The notes beneath the pieces were generated by a model. That model was given only the letters and a program-made list of their open reading frames with translations. It ran no database searches and was not told the DNA's origin. A DNA stretch of 64,000 bases, from assembly GCA_946811185.2 (NCBI GenBank), contig OX328112.1, positions 25,929,742-25,993,741 of the forward strand, read 5' to 3'. A program made the position numbers and the translations under genes. Positions within the stretch are counted from its first letter, which is position 1. Every line of letters begins with the position of its first letter. The stretch is from Hippopus hippopus (taxonomy: Eukaryota; Mollusca; Bivalvia; Cardiida; Cardiidae). Of this stretch, positions 35,901-43,607 are shown one piece after another.

Positions 35901-37343
35901 AGAAAATCTCGAATCAGAACTGAAACGTCTTCAAGAACAATTGCGAAAGAAAGAGACACAGATCAGTAAACTGAGAGCAGAACGCCAGTCACTTTTAGAT
36001 AAGAAAAATGAACTACAAGCAGAAATGAAGGAACAGCAGGAGCAGACAGAAGCTAGACAACAGAGTTTAGAGAAGGAAAACACTTTTTTGAAGGTCTTAT
36101 TTGGATTATGTTCTATCATAGATATCTACAGTCCTCACAAAAATAGTTCTAATCGATAAGGCTAACACAGATTTATCGGCGATCTGATACAGATCTAACT
36201 TATTTATTTTATTATATTAGCGAAGGCATGAAGAGCTAAATTACATATTTTGTAGTTCTAGGGGTTTTTTTTTTTCCGAAATCCAAATGAATGTCAGATA
36301 CTTTCGTCACATGGTTGTTTATGGCACGTATAATTGTAGGTCTTGAAAATGTAAAACCGCACATACACTCGTGGGAATTTTTATGAATAAAACTCGATTC
36401 CCTGGAAGTTGTACAAAATGACGTCACTAATGACGTCTCATAATGCTTTTATATACGTGTGTTTACAAGAGAAAAAAAATTCGTAATGGTTACATTAAAC
36501 TGAAAACACGGGGGGGGGGGGGGTTGTGTGATAAATAAAATATCACTAAAATATCTAAAAGTTTGGATTCTGCTTGGTTGTTTGACCGCAGAAGCTGCGG
36601 AAGAGCAGCTAATAATTTGGACAAATCGTTGTGTGAGTTGTTCTACAGAAAGAGGGGGGAAAAAGAAAAAAAAAAAAAAAGTACATACAAGTATGGGTCA
36701 TGCTCTGTGAAAAGGAGGTTTAAAGCATCCACGAAAAGTACTGACCGAGGTCAGCCTACAAAGTCCGCATTGGCTGATCCGAGTTGAAACTGTTCGTTAT
36801 TGGTCAATTTTCTGCATATCAAAGAAGCATTCAGCCAGTTGTTAGACGAAATGGTTTGTATAAACCAATAATTACGTGATGACCTGGATGATGTAAGGCA
36901 TCACGGATATGCATTAAACGCCCTTTTCCAAAAGCACTGTTCATATTTCCCATCGATGCTATGCTATAATTCAAACCTCGTTGAAATGTTATTGAAAATA
37001 GACGCCAAGTAGATCTACCACATCATTTATCGTTTTTTTTTTTTTTTAGGCAAATGAAAGCAATAATAACGACCACTCAATTGTTCTTTATTATTTATTT
37101 TAGGAAAAGCTAGAAGAGCTAGAAGAGCAGAAATCGGAACTTTGGAACTCGATCACCCCACGGCCACGTGATCATTTGTCAAGAGCGAGTACTACTTTGT
37201 CCGGACTCATTGAAGAACAAAGACAAATCAGCGAAACCATCACCCTTCTCATATCTAAAAGAAATGCCATCAACAAAGAATTGGGAACTTACAAGAGAAT
37301 AGACAGTGAATGCCAGCCAAGTACAGTTTGTATACTTCTGTGA
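14917..37343 (+). CDS. CARD - coiled-coil - CaaX protein, six-exon gene model
   Basis: Joined exons: 14917-15189 (ATG at 14983 or 14986), 16834-16927, 17976-17983, 29539-29712, 35854-36093 and 37104-37343. Phases agree at every junction and the product is about 320 residues. Residues 1 to about 101 form a CARD, the six-helix death-fold domain used for homotypic recruitment in apoptosis and innate immunity. Residues about 104-161 are a lysine-rich linker with helical heptads. About 162-241 is a long coiled coil. About 242-320 is a helical tail ending CILL, a CaaX match with X = Leu, the type favoured by geranylgeranyltransferase I. This suggests a membrane-anchored oligomerising adaptor; the partner is unknown. 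I do not recognise a named orthologue. Additional exons in the 11.5 kb third intron cannot be excluded. A paralogous first exon is at 60808-61011. Confidence 0.75.
15690..16060 (+). repeat. pearl-like repeat copy in intron 1
   Basis: The same family as 1-1115: TTGGTCCATGATGAAATT, the AAGCCCCC..CCATGACA block, a GACGGACGGACGAACAG microsatellite at about 15993-16010, then a GC-rich terminal hairpin (about 16030-16055). Confidence 0.7.
16405..16500 (+). repeat. tRNA-derived SINE head fragment
   Basis: GGGTCCTGCGTGACACAGTG then GTACAGCGTAGGACTCATAA resembles a diverged tRNA-like SINE head. The same head appears inverted at about 39060-39130. The B box is weak. Confidence 0.5.
16834..16927 (+). 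CDS. exon 2: CARD helices 5-6
   Basis: The acceptor TTTTCAG ends at 16833. The exon reads EKTPSDFDAFVDAFASHGYD then DLFEKLAPGYH, completing the CARD in the way expected after 'LL..L' (compare the P.AF..F..AL..TG...LA pattern of the family). The donor is GTACTG at 16928, leaving phase 1. A second possible donor at 16933 would end in phase 0 and would skip the need for the microexon. Confidence 0.85.
17976..17983 (+). CDS. 8-nt microexon (exon 3)
   Basis: ATGCACAG lies between a long T tract with CATTCATAG acceptor and a perfect GTAAGT donor. Eight bases convert the phase 1 end of exon 2 to phase 0 and add Asp-Ala-Gln. That matches the phase 0 start of the next exon. Both strong sites and exact phase support it; transcript evidence would settle it. 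Confidence 0.6.
18110..18620 (+). repeat. ~165 bp tandem repeats, intron 3
   Basis: About three units containing AAAATCTTCTTGTTCC, CCAGTGGAC and CCCTGGGGT..AAA..CCGCCC. One unit holds an 18-G run (18446-18463). Related units lie at 19240-19500 and 21170-21480. Confidence 0.65.
19240..19500 (+). repeat. ~165 bp repeat units (same family as 18110)
   Basis: Contains ATAGCCCTGAGTCAAAACTG..CCCCGCC and the CATCTAGTAGGCCTCTACCA segment shared with the array at 18110. Diverged. Confidence 0.55.
20114..20364. repeat. MITE family Q, copy 1
   Basis: Terminal inverted repeats GAGCCATTCTTTGTGAAAAG and CCAAAGAATGGCTC bracket a ~250 bp non-coding body with CATCTGCAAAAAGTATCGA and ATGCATTTAA. Other copies: 36694-36943, 37378-37632, 39442-39683 and 44059-44322. 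Confidence 0.7.
20917..20990. repeat. palindromic (GT)n-(AC)n microsatellite
   Basis: A (GT)n run passes through TATATAC directly into an (AC)n run. The whole ~74 bp is self-complementary and could extrude a cruciform or form Z-DNA. Confidence 0.95.
21170..21480 (+). repeat. ~165 bp repeat units (same family as 18110)
   Basis: Shares CATCTAGTGGATCACAGAAT, CCTGGGGTCAACACTGACCC and a CATCCCGGGGTTCACAACTT unit with the 18110 array. Confidence 0.6.
22405..24030 (+). pseudogene. mariner transposase relic, split by an insertion
   Basis: A second, different mariner. Readable in order: APSYAT at about 22490, GRPVTVASPEKPKKVHAIVV (about 22538), DIASIVGIS, LSARWVPRLL (about 22705), FVTMDETRVHHFTPEAKQ with the first Asp (about 22822), AKTVPSAGKVMASYFLNADG (about 22920) and VYYLQKG (about 22990). 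The reading then breaks and resumes near 23815 with IKLKRRRKLIRG, then FHKDNAP (second Asp, about 23870) and HLPYLPDLTPSDLHLYPKL (third Asp, about 23950). Stops and frameshifts occur throughout. It lies in intron 3 of the CARD gene. Confidence 0.85.
23015..23805. mobile_element. insertion of unknown type inside the mariner relic
   Basis: About 790 bp interrupts the transposase between YLQKG and the IKLKRRRKL block. It contains CACGTGATCA-type boxes near both ends (TCACGTGATCATTTC at about 23098, TTGATCACGTGACATA at about 23545). It also has an ~85 bp tandem duplication (ATGAAAGTGCGGTATTTTAC near 23611, ATGAAAGTACCGTATTTTT near 23693). No coding signal. Confidence 0.6.
24031..26112. other. intron 3 sequence, nothing recognised
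   Basis: AT-rich with A runs (24269-24306) and no conserved exon found by eye. Any unseen exon of the CARD gene could lie here. Confidence 0.4.
26113..26254. repeat. 142 bp near-perfect palindrome
   Basis: Arms of about 60 bp (starting TTGTACGGTCAGGTGGCAGG and ending with its inverse) surround a short loop containing GCCTTCGGC. Only a few mismatches. No coding potential; a foldback/MITE-type structure in intron 3. Confidence 0.9.
26655..26810. repeat. short MITE-like repeat with GTCAGACTGCACAG
   Basis: Contains GCTTTTGCGGATGACATGGA and GTCAGACTGCACAG. Related palindromic copies lie at 34390-34610, 38545-38745 and 51640-51745. Confidence 0.55.
27330..28150 (+). repeat. degenerate ~165 bp tandem array, intron 3
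   Basis: The block AAAGCACTTGATA recurs in variants near 27489, 27792, 27942 and 28096. Each is followed by GAATTTT..GGAGGAGTTGC..GGAC and AACTCCT.TAAAA. Some five diverged units. Apparent frames in it are not genes. Confidence 0.65.
28151..29538. other. end of intron 3, nothing recognised
   Basis: AT-rich; no domain, RNA or clear repeat seen before the exon 4 acceptor. Confidence 0.4.
29539..29712 (+). CDS. exon 4: lysine-rich helical linker
   Basis: The acceptor CTCCCAG ends at 29538, giving phase 0; an alternative AG at 29552 would need an incoming phase of 2. The exon reads YYFISLYPPKKSHCHQICFK then a helix-forming stretch RIKYLLRSVQQLQINEKDF and KRDKKVKDEQIK. The donor GTTTGT is at 29713, phase 0 (58 codons). 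Heptad-like hydrophobics begin the coiled-coil part. No known domain is recognised. Confidence 0.65.
30452..30585 (+). repeat. repeat copy, left member of an inverted pair
   Basis: Carries a C-rich run, CCCCAAGGTCTCCTGAGCAC, CTGCCATCTGGCGAGTGGGG and AGGTCAAAGGTCATCAAGTG. The reverse complement, with similar order, lies at 35432-35572. Both are in intron 4 of the CARD gene. Confidence 0.75.
30586..34087. other. intron 4 sequence between repeats
   Basis: AT-rich with a 20-A run (31902-31922) and no recognisable exon, RNA gene or transposase. Two short minus-strand frames at 32684-33057 were examined and not accepted. Confidence 0.4.
34088..34335. repeat. palindromic MITE family P, copy 2
   Basis: AAATCATACCATTTAAAAGT at about 34141 and its inverse near 34274, with GATAGTCTGTTATCGTGT and CAGATTGTCATCTTCACAAT in the arms. 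A shorter, centre-deleted copy in intron 4. Confidence 0.75.
34390..34610. repeat. hairpin MITE with GATCAGACTGCA arms
   Basis: The centre (about 34503-34580) folds: AAGATCAGACTGCATG pairs with GTGCAGTCTGATCTTG, continued by CGGACGACAGAG against TATGTCGTCTGC. Same family as 26655, 38545 and 51640. Confidence 0.75.
35432..35572 (-). repeat. repeat copy, right member of an inverted pair
   Basis: The inverse of 30452-30585 (CACTTGATGACCTTTGACCT, CCCCACTCGCCAAGTGGCAG, GTGCTCAGGAGACCTTGGGG, then a G15 run at 35549-35563). It ends about 280 bp before exon 5. Confidence 0.75.
35854..36093 (+). CDS. exon 5: coiled coil
   Basis: The acceptor CACTGACAG ends at 35853. Eighty codons in phase 0 read from ELMSARTDQEELKKKVENLE through LQEQLRKKETQISKLRAERQ to LQAEMKEQQEQTEARQQSLE. 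Leu/Ile residues are spaced in heptads among Lys, Glu and Gln over more than 70 residues: a strong parallel coiled-coil signature. The donor GTCTTA at 36094 is weak but is followed by an in-phase next exon. Confidence 0.85.
36694..36943. repeat. MITE family Q, copy 2 (intron 5)
   Basis: Starts GGGTCATGCTCTGTGAAAAG and ends near ATGCATTAAACGCCCTTTTC. The right terminal repeat is degraded. It lies 160 bp before the last exon of the CARD gene. Confidence 0.7.
37104..37343 (+). CDS. exon 6: helical tail with C-terminal CaaX box
   Basis: The acceptor TTTATTTTAG ends at 37103. The frame continues the coiled coil (EKLEELEEQKSELWNSITP), then a Pro/Arg break and a second helical segment (LSGLIEEQRQISETITLLIS), then SECQPSTVCILL and a TGA stop at 37341-37343. 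The last four residues Cys-Ile-Leu-Leu fit the CaaX rule (Cys, two aliphatics, Leu). A second Cys lies eight residues upstream of the CaaX Cys and could be palmitoylated. The AATAAA at 37343-37348 overlaps the stop codon. Confidence 0.85.
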   Translation, partial: EKLEELEEQKSELWNSITPRPRDHLSRASTTLSGLIEEQRQISETITLLISKRNAINKELGTYKRIDSECQPSTVCILL

Positions 37344-37348
37344 ATAAA
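37343..37348 (+). terminator. candidate polyadenylation signal overlapping the stop codon
   Basis: AATAAA begins on the last base of the TGA stop of the CARD gene. If used it gives a 3' UTR of only a few tens of bases, ending before or inside the MITE at 37378. It may also be chance, with the real signal further on. Confidence 0.3.
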
Positions 37349-37377
37349 CATTGAGCAAGAGATGGTCACTGTTAAAC

Positions 37378-37632
37378 GAGCCATGCTCTGTGAAAAAGGG
37401 GCTTAATGCATCAGCAAAAAGTATCGATTCAGGTCAGCCTGCGCGTACTGCGAAGGCTGACTTGGGTCGAAACTTTTTGGTTTGCTATTAGTCATTTTTC
37501 GATATGTTCAAGGGCAAGTGTACCTCACGATTCAGACGGTTGCTAGACAAAAATGTTTTTTTATGGATCAATAATTATGTACTGACTTGCTTAGTATCAT
37601 GCATCAAACCCCTCTTTACAGAGCGCGACTCT
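37378..37632. repeat. MITE family Q, copy 3 (35 bp past the stop codon)
   Basis: The best preserved copy: GAGCCATGCTCTGTGAAAAA at the left, CCCCTCTTTACAGAGCGCGA at the right, a body with GGTCAGCCTGCGCG and AAGGCTGACTTGGGTCGAAA. If transcription passes the early AATAAA, it becomes part of the CARD 3' UTR. Confidence 0.8.
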
Positions 37633-37744
37633 AATTTTGCAAGCTGCTTAAACTCAGAAGGTCAAACTTTTGACTTTTCTTTATCTGTCAGAAAAACAAG
37701 GCATACTTTGTTGTACTTACAATTGTTTCAAATTGAAAAGTCTT

Positions 37745-38265
37745 AACCCTTTACCACACAGTATCGAGTTTTAAAGACCCTCAGAAAAAACGGCTGTTGA
37801 AAACATTGTGAGAAAAAAAGAGAAAATGCTGGTAACCAGCATTTTCCCCTTTTCGCTCAGTCTTAAACCCTTCGATAGACAAATCCAATAATTAGAAAGA
37901 CATATGATAAGTCATCTGCAAATCCCATAAAAATAGACAAGTCAGAAATTTTGCCGATTGAGAAAGCTTGATTTTAGTGTTAACTTTAGTTTAGTTCACA
38001 TTTCACATATTTTGTTAGAAGACAAACAACACAAACAAAGCAACATCTTCTTAACTCTTTATCAGAGGACCAAAAAAAAAAAAGAAAATGACATATCCAA
38101 ACCGAAAGCCCTTGCAGAAGATAAAATGAAAGCTTCCCAAGTGATGGGGTTTGTCTTTGGAAGAGTAGAAAACACATTGTTAAAGGAGAAAAAAAAAATG
38201 GTTATCAGCATTTTCTCCTTTTCCGACAATGCTTTTTATAGTCATTTTACCCAGCATCGGTAAAA
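37745..38265. repeat. dispersed repeat family R with GGTAACCAGCATTTTC hairpin
   Basis: Two copies: 37745-37945 (CGAGTTTTAAAGACCCTC, GAGAAAATGCTGGTAACCAG, a small hairpin) and about 38100-38265 (AAAGGAGAAAAAAAAAATGG, TTATCAGCATTTTCTCCTTT). A third copy interrupts the LINE relic at 58500-58682. Confidence 0.6.
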
Positions 38266-38544
38266 CACAAGATTGTTTGGTAAATATTTAAAAACTAACA
38301 TTAAACTTCCAAGTTAGCCTTACAGATAAGACAGAAAATGACCATTAACTGTATTGAGAAAAAAGGACAACAATTAGTGTATAATTTGAATTTCATTTTG
38401 TCAAGAGTACTTCACAAAATACTGTACAGAACGAAGATCGGACTTTACATTATATGTACACTGATCTAACATCTACACCGTCCAACAATTACCCGAAGTT
38501 GTCAATGGCTTTCCTAGGTTGAACCATGTTAGCTCCATATGCTA

Positions 38545-38745
38545 AAACAGGATCTTTTGCGGACGGCATAGACCAAGAAGAGACTGCACAGATCTTTATT
38601 CCTAATCTTGGATCTATAATATCCCATTGTTTGTTTAAGCCTATATAGGTCACATAAAACTCTTTTCGAGTTTCAGTGGGTTGTATTTTCAGTGGTCGAA
38701 AGAGGTCAAATTTATGTATCTGGAGCAGAACGGCTCAAAAGAGAC
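38545..38745. repeat. MITE-like repeat with GACTGCACAGATC
   Basis: Shares CTTTTGCGGACGGCATAGAC and the GAGACTGCACAG segment with copies at 26655 and 34390; diverged. A further fragment lies near 38870-38920. Confidence 0.5.
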
Positions 38746-38974
38746 CTTCTGCATTAAATCTTTCAATACTAAATAGCTTAGTCACGCTTTTTCAAAGGCC
38801 ACTAATACACCTTCTCTGCAAGATAGAGAACCACTTTGGTCATAAACTAGAATAAGGTAGTGGACAGTGCAGATCAGAGATCAGACTGTTCAGATCTACA
38901 GATTGACTGACTGGTATTTTACACCGCTTTTAACATTATTTCAGGCATATCACGGGGACAGCTCCCGTATTAAT

Positions 38975-39130
38975 TTATGCCCTGGTTTCATAAAAACTCT
39001 GCTAGGGCTCTGAAGTGTCTTGCCAAAGGACACTCCCATGTAAAACTCAGTGGTCAAAATGAAGGTCGAGACCGGGGCCACAAGGTTACGAATCCTGCAC
39101 TTTAGCGTACTACCGAGACACGCAGGACCC
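38975..39130 (-). repeat. tRNA-derived SINE copy
   Basis: The body CTAGGGCTCTGAAGTGTCTT and GCCAAAGGACACTCCCATG is followed by an inverted tRNA-like head (GTACTACCGAGACACGCAGG). The same body occurs at 55555-55715. Confidence 0.6.
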
Positions 39131-39441
39131 CTTTGCGGAACCGTTAAAAGAAAAAAAAAAAAAAAAAGGAAAATAAGTGCCCGTATTCACCATCCGTTTT
39201 TAGTAGTATTCTTAGTCTAATTTTCAAGAATATTCTAAATAACGAGGTAACACAAAGGTCCGTATTCTCCGACCATTCAACCAAGGATATTCTCAGTCTT
39301 CTTCTCCAAAGTTTTCGTTTGGTTTAGCCAATCAGAAGTTGTGTTACTTTCACATTTGACAAATCTTGGAGAATAAGACAAAGAATTTTTATAAGAATGG
39401 TTGGGTGAATACGGAACAAAATCGGATAATCTAGACCGAAT

Positions 39442-39683
39442 GAGCCCGTGCTCTTGCAAAGAGGGATTAAATGCATATCCGTTAAATGCATTCAAACTTG
39501 CAAAGTCGTCACATAATTAAGACAGTACAAAATCAATTATGTCTAACAGCCGACTGAATCATAAGGTAGAGTGGTCCTTTGACATGCAGAAAATTGACGA
39601 ATGACAAAAAGTTTCGTCCCAGGTCAGCCTGCGCGGATACTTTTTGCAGATTCATTAAACCCCCTTTCACAGAGCTTGGCTCA
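39442..39683. repeat. MITE family Q, copy 4
   Basis: GAGCCCGTGCTCTTGCAAAG at the left and CCCCCTTTCACAGAGCTTGG at the right, with CCCAGGTCAGCCTGCGCGG in the body. Inverted relative to copy 3. Confidence 0.7.
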
Positions 39684-39786
39684 ACTGGTTTAAACAAGCA
39701 GAAACTTGCTACTTTTGAAAATCTTTAATATATAAACACAATTTAGAAAGGTTGGTGAATACAGAACATGAACGAAATCAGTTTAA

Positions 39787-40457
39787 TACGGAATACAGTT
39801 AGGGCCATCGCCTATGAATTTGTTGATTTAAAACGCGAGTATCACCATTGTACTATCGCGTTATCGTCATCGTACTATCGTATTATCACCATCGCACTAT
39901 CGCGTTATCATCATCGTACTATCGCGTTATCGTCATAGTACTATCGCGTTATCGTCATCGTACTATCGCATTATCATTATCGTACTATCGCGCTAGCGTC
40001 ATCGTGCTATCGCATTATCGTCATCGCACTATCGCGTTATCGTCATCGTACTATCGCGTTATTATCATCGTACTATCGCCTTCCGGTGCGCATGCGCGTG
40101 CTCACACATGTAAGATCTTCAGGACATACCATAAGACTAGATCTATACAGCAAAAGAAAACAAACAGTGAATACCTCATAAAGTTTTTAAAAATTTATTA
40201 ATTTGTAATGTTTATGCCTACCTTCGTTATCCGACTCTGAATCCATCTTGGCGCATGGAGGAGAAATTTCTCTATGAGCATGCGCACCGGAAGGCGATAG
40301 TACGATGACGATAACGCGATAGTGTGATGACGATAACGCGATAGTACGATGATGATGATAACGCGATAGTACGATGATGATAACGCGATAGTACGATGGT
40401 GATACTCGTGTTTAAAATCAACAAATTCATAGGCGATGGCCCTAACGGTATTCCGTA
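39787..40457. mobile_element. Foldback-like element 1, arms of 22 bp tandem repeats
   Basis: Outer inverted repeats of about 55 bp (TACGGAATAC...GTTAGGGCCATCGCC...) lie at both ends. Inside, the left arm (about 39843-40080, ~11 units) and right arm (about 40296-40395, 4-5 units) are tandem copies of a 22 bp unit with core CTATCGCGTTATCGTC, in inverse orientation. An inner inverted repeat (CGCCTTCCGGTGCGCATGC, 40077 and 40277-40296) flanks a unique ~180 bp centre. Long inverted repeats built from short direct repeats define Foldback (FB) elements. Frames rich in Ser-Tyr-Tyr-Arg here are repeat artefacts. Confidence 0.85.
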
Positions 40458-40634
40458 GTTTCCGTAGTTCGAGGTAAAGTATTCCGATTAGATTATCTCC
40501 CTTTCCTGGAATACAAAACATCATTTATTAAAAAGAAAAAAACATCTGGTCCTGAAAGACATACTAAAAAGTGTAGTTTCAAGCCAAGATATCTAATAAA
40601 AATGAGACATCGAAGTTAGGACTGTACAAATATG

Positions 40635-40635
<1 letters not shown>

Positions 40636-40683
<48 letters not shown>
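40636..40683. repeat. (CT)n microsatellite
   Basis: A perfect CT run of about 48 bp. Confidence 0.95.
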
Positions 40684-40688
<5 letters not shown>

Positions 40689-40937
40689 TACCTCAATATA
40701 AAGCGCATCACCTAACGAAACAAATTTGCATGAGATTATCTGCACAACATCCTCCGAGAATAAGCTTATGCATACCCAGCATATGATAACTTCATATGGT
40801 TTAATAGCCTTATAAAGACATGGTAGAGTGTACTGGCCGCTGCGCTGCAACTGAATTGCTGTTAATAGCGGCTCTAAGCGCCAAACAAATGCACTAATAC
40901 CAACAGCTCCTGCACATCTGAAACCCTGCACTAAAAG

Positions 40938-40968
40938 GAGAAATTGCTCTTGGCGAGCAATTTCTCCT
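40938..40968. repeat. perfect small hairpin
   Basis: GGAGAAATTGCTC, a 5 nt loop, GAGCAATTTCTCC. A 13 bp perfect stem; function unknown. Confidence 0.85.
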
Positions 40969-41257
40969 CGTATTGCATGGTGTCAAAAGTAGTTTTTTGC
41001 AATACAGAAAAAAGTCATCTGCCAAAGTCTATTCATTATACGAACATTTCTTGTAGATATAATCAAAGGCGGCGTAACATGGCGTTAAGAATATATTTAC
41101 CAGTTCACAACGTTGGTATGGACCAGAATTATGGCAGAATTGTGTTTTAATCAATTTGAGAGAAAGTCACGCACAGTGAATTACTTAAAAAGAAAAAATT
41201 CAAACTGACATTTTTTAATCTTTAATCTTCTGATTGCCAAATATATCCTTCCACGTT

Positions 41258-41400
41258 GGTGTCATTTGTGTCCGCCATTTATTTACATTCGAAGTGTCGA
41301 AGTGACATAACAAAAGTCAAAAACCTGAAGCGCTAGTGTCATTAGTGTCCACCTTTTATTTATATTCAAAATGACAACAAATCAACAAAACTCAAAAAAC
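41258..41400 (+). repeat. ~85 bp direct duplication
   Basis: GGTGTCATTTGTGTCCGCCA...TTTATTTACATTC and TAGTGTCATTAGTGTCCACC...TTTATTTATATTC are diverged tandem copies. Not coding. Confidence 0.55.
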
Positions 41401-42149
41401 CTGAATTTAACAGGATTATTGGATTTAATCACTGTCTGAAATAAATCTGATGCCTTTGAAAACAGACAAACATGGTGCAAGAATCTATTCCTTACTGGTT
41501 GCTTTGAAATCGGTGTATTTCACTGGCCATTACCATGAATTATTAAACCTTATAACCCGTCATTAGTTTCCGATAAATTACCAAAAAGCACAAAATAATG
41601 GTGTAAGATTGTTGAAAAGATGCATTTGTCTTTGAATCAGGGATTCATGACCTTTCCTTCTTTATTCCATAGTTTTTTACCCAATAAGGGTGGTGTAAAT
41701 GAAAGATTGCGAAAAGACGGCGTGGTAACATGCTATTTTTTGTTTTATCCTCAGATTATGTGTTGTTTCGAGTTTCAATTTAGGTTGCCATTTTCAGGCT
41801 GGTCTCCTGGTTTGCATTGTGTGAATTTTGGAATATAGACAAAAAGGCCCTATTTCGTCGTGTTTTTTCTGACTATACCATTAATTGAATAAATTCAGTG
41901 ATTTCACTTTTTTACAAGTTAAACATGATTTATTGATAAATACATATACTATACTAGTATCAAAGGTATCTCACTAAAAGCATGGACTACAACAAACGTA
42001 TAATTTAAAGTTCAAAAGGCTCCTCTTCCTTCGTTTTGTGTCCAATCGTCTCCAAGTTCAATAGGAGCGAAAGCACTTGATATCATACAAATTACATGTG
42101 CAATTTAAAAGAACCCAATACCAAGTGTCAAACAGAAGAAAGATTAAAA

Positions 42150-42540
42150 GTGACACACAGACAGACAGACAGACAGAAGGACAGAAATAGCACTGTGACA
42201 TATGGTCCTCTGGTCTTTGTCCAGTCAGTAGAGCTTGAATAGTCTTTGGGGGAAAAAAAAGTCGTTTATATGGAAACCATAAGTGCGAAAAAAAATCTTT
42301 ATTGCAGAAAGTTTGGAGCATACCACCAAGGGACATTCTCGTGAACTTTGGTTGATATTAGCGAATAGATCATGTTTACGGTCTTCTGGTCTTTGTCTAG
42401 TCAGTAGAGCCTAAATAACCTTTGGAAACAGTGTTGTCGTTGCTATAGACACTATAGAGAAAAACTCTTTATTATAGAGAGTTGAGAGCATACCACAAAG
42501 GAACACTCCCGTGAACACTGGTTGATATTGGCGTTTATTA
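42150..42540 (+). repeat. pearl-like tandem pair with ACAG microsatellite
   Basis: A (CAGA)n run at 42157-42177 is followed by two ~170 bp direct repeats (CTGGTCTTTGTCCAGTCAGT at about 42206, CTGGTCTTTGTCTAGTCAGT at about 42388), each ending GTGAAC.TTGGTTGATATT-like sequence. Confidence 0.65.
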
Positions 42541-42937
42541 CATTCTGTTACTAATAATAGTAACATTTTCTACTGAAAATGGTGTAATATCAGTGTCACG
42601 CGAGGGCAGATATGGCGGGGCAACAGGCTGATATCTGATATCCTGCCCGTTGACAAGATATTTGTTCTAAATCTATAGCAACAGAACACTCCCTCGTAAA
42701 CTAACGTTCTCAAAACATCTAGTCTGAAAAAAAAAAAATGGCTGAATCAGTCCGTCAATCGCTAGCGGACAAATCTTCAGGACTACAGACAATGATTGAA
42801 TCGCAAAACCAACAAACACGATAAACAGAAAATAGATTGTTGTTGTCTTGCATTGGGAAAGTTTATTGGACAAGGCTTGTCGTCTGTAGGCCAGTAGTTC
42901 TGCGAATTTTATCCGTTGAGCCGAGGGAACCGAGCCT

Positions 42938-43407
42938 CATCATAGGCACTTGGTTTCCATGACTTTAAATTTCACAACTTACATTTATTTCTGTATATTA
43001 TAAATACTAGAAGGTTTCGCAGCAGCCATGTTTTAAAGCAACGGAAGTTCGTTCAAATTACACTAGTTCCCGAATCGTCGCATAGCGAACATTGCAAAAA
43101 CGAGTACCACGGTAATTTAAACATACCGTTCACTTTAATTTTATAAATATTGCAAAGTAAATGCTTTATAATTTGGTATGAATAACACACAGCTAAAATA
43201 AAGTAAGTTTATTTAAAAGTCCGAAATAACCGTGGTACCCGTATTGTAGATCTTCGTTATGCAACGATTCGGGAACCGGTGTAATTTGAACGAACTTCCG
43301 TTGCTTTAAAACATGGCTGCTTCGAAACCTTCTAGTATTTTTGATATACAATAATAAATGCAAGTTGTTAAATTTAAAGTCATGGAAACCAAGTGCCTAT
43401 GAGCCTG
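42938..43407. repeat. long inverted repeat, ~180 bp arms
   Basis: The left arm 42938-43117 and right arm 43228-43407 are reverse complements at roughly 90% identity by eye (CATAGGCACTTGGTTTCCAT, AAGCAACGGAAGTTCGTTCA, GAGTACCACGGT). A ~110 bp AT-rich spacer separates them. No coding capacity. A transcript would form a long hairpin. Confidence 0.85.
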
Positions 43408-43586
43408 ATTAAGTTTACCAATCCAAACCACCAACCATCTATTCTATTTGTCCTGTTTTTCATTTATAATGTATATCATACTAAATTAGATATTGGGTTC
43501 GGAAAAACATACATACCGTCATCTTTTTAACTATGAATAAAGATGAAGAACTGTTTATTTAAAACGTTCTTATAACGAGCGACAGC

Positions 43587-43607
43587 GAGTTACGGGCAAA
43601 GCCCGTA
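43587..43607. repeat. hairpin GTTACGGGC / GCCCGTAAC
   Basis: A perfect short stem embedded in a wider imperfect one (ACGAGCGACAGC...GAGCGAAGCTCGT). Confidence 0.7.

Noticed and set aside
39848..40524. Two frames rich in Ser-Tyr-Tyr-Arg-Val-Ile repeats
   Set aside because: Translation of the 22 bp tandem units of Foldback element 1; frames exist on both strands because the unit length and base composition avoid stops.
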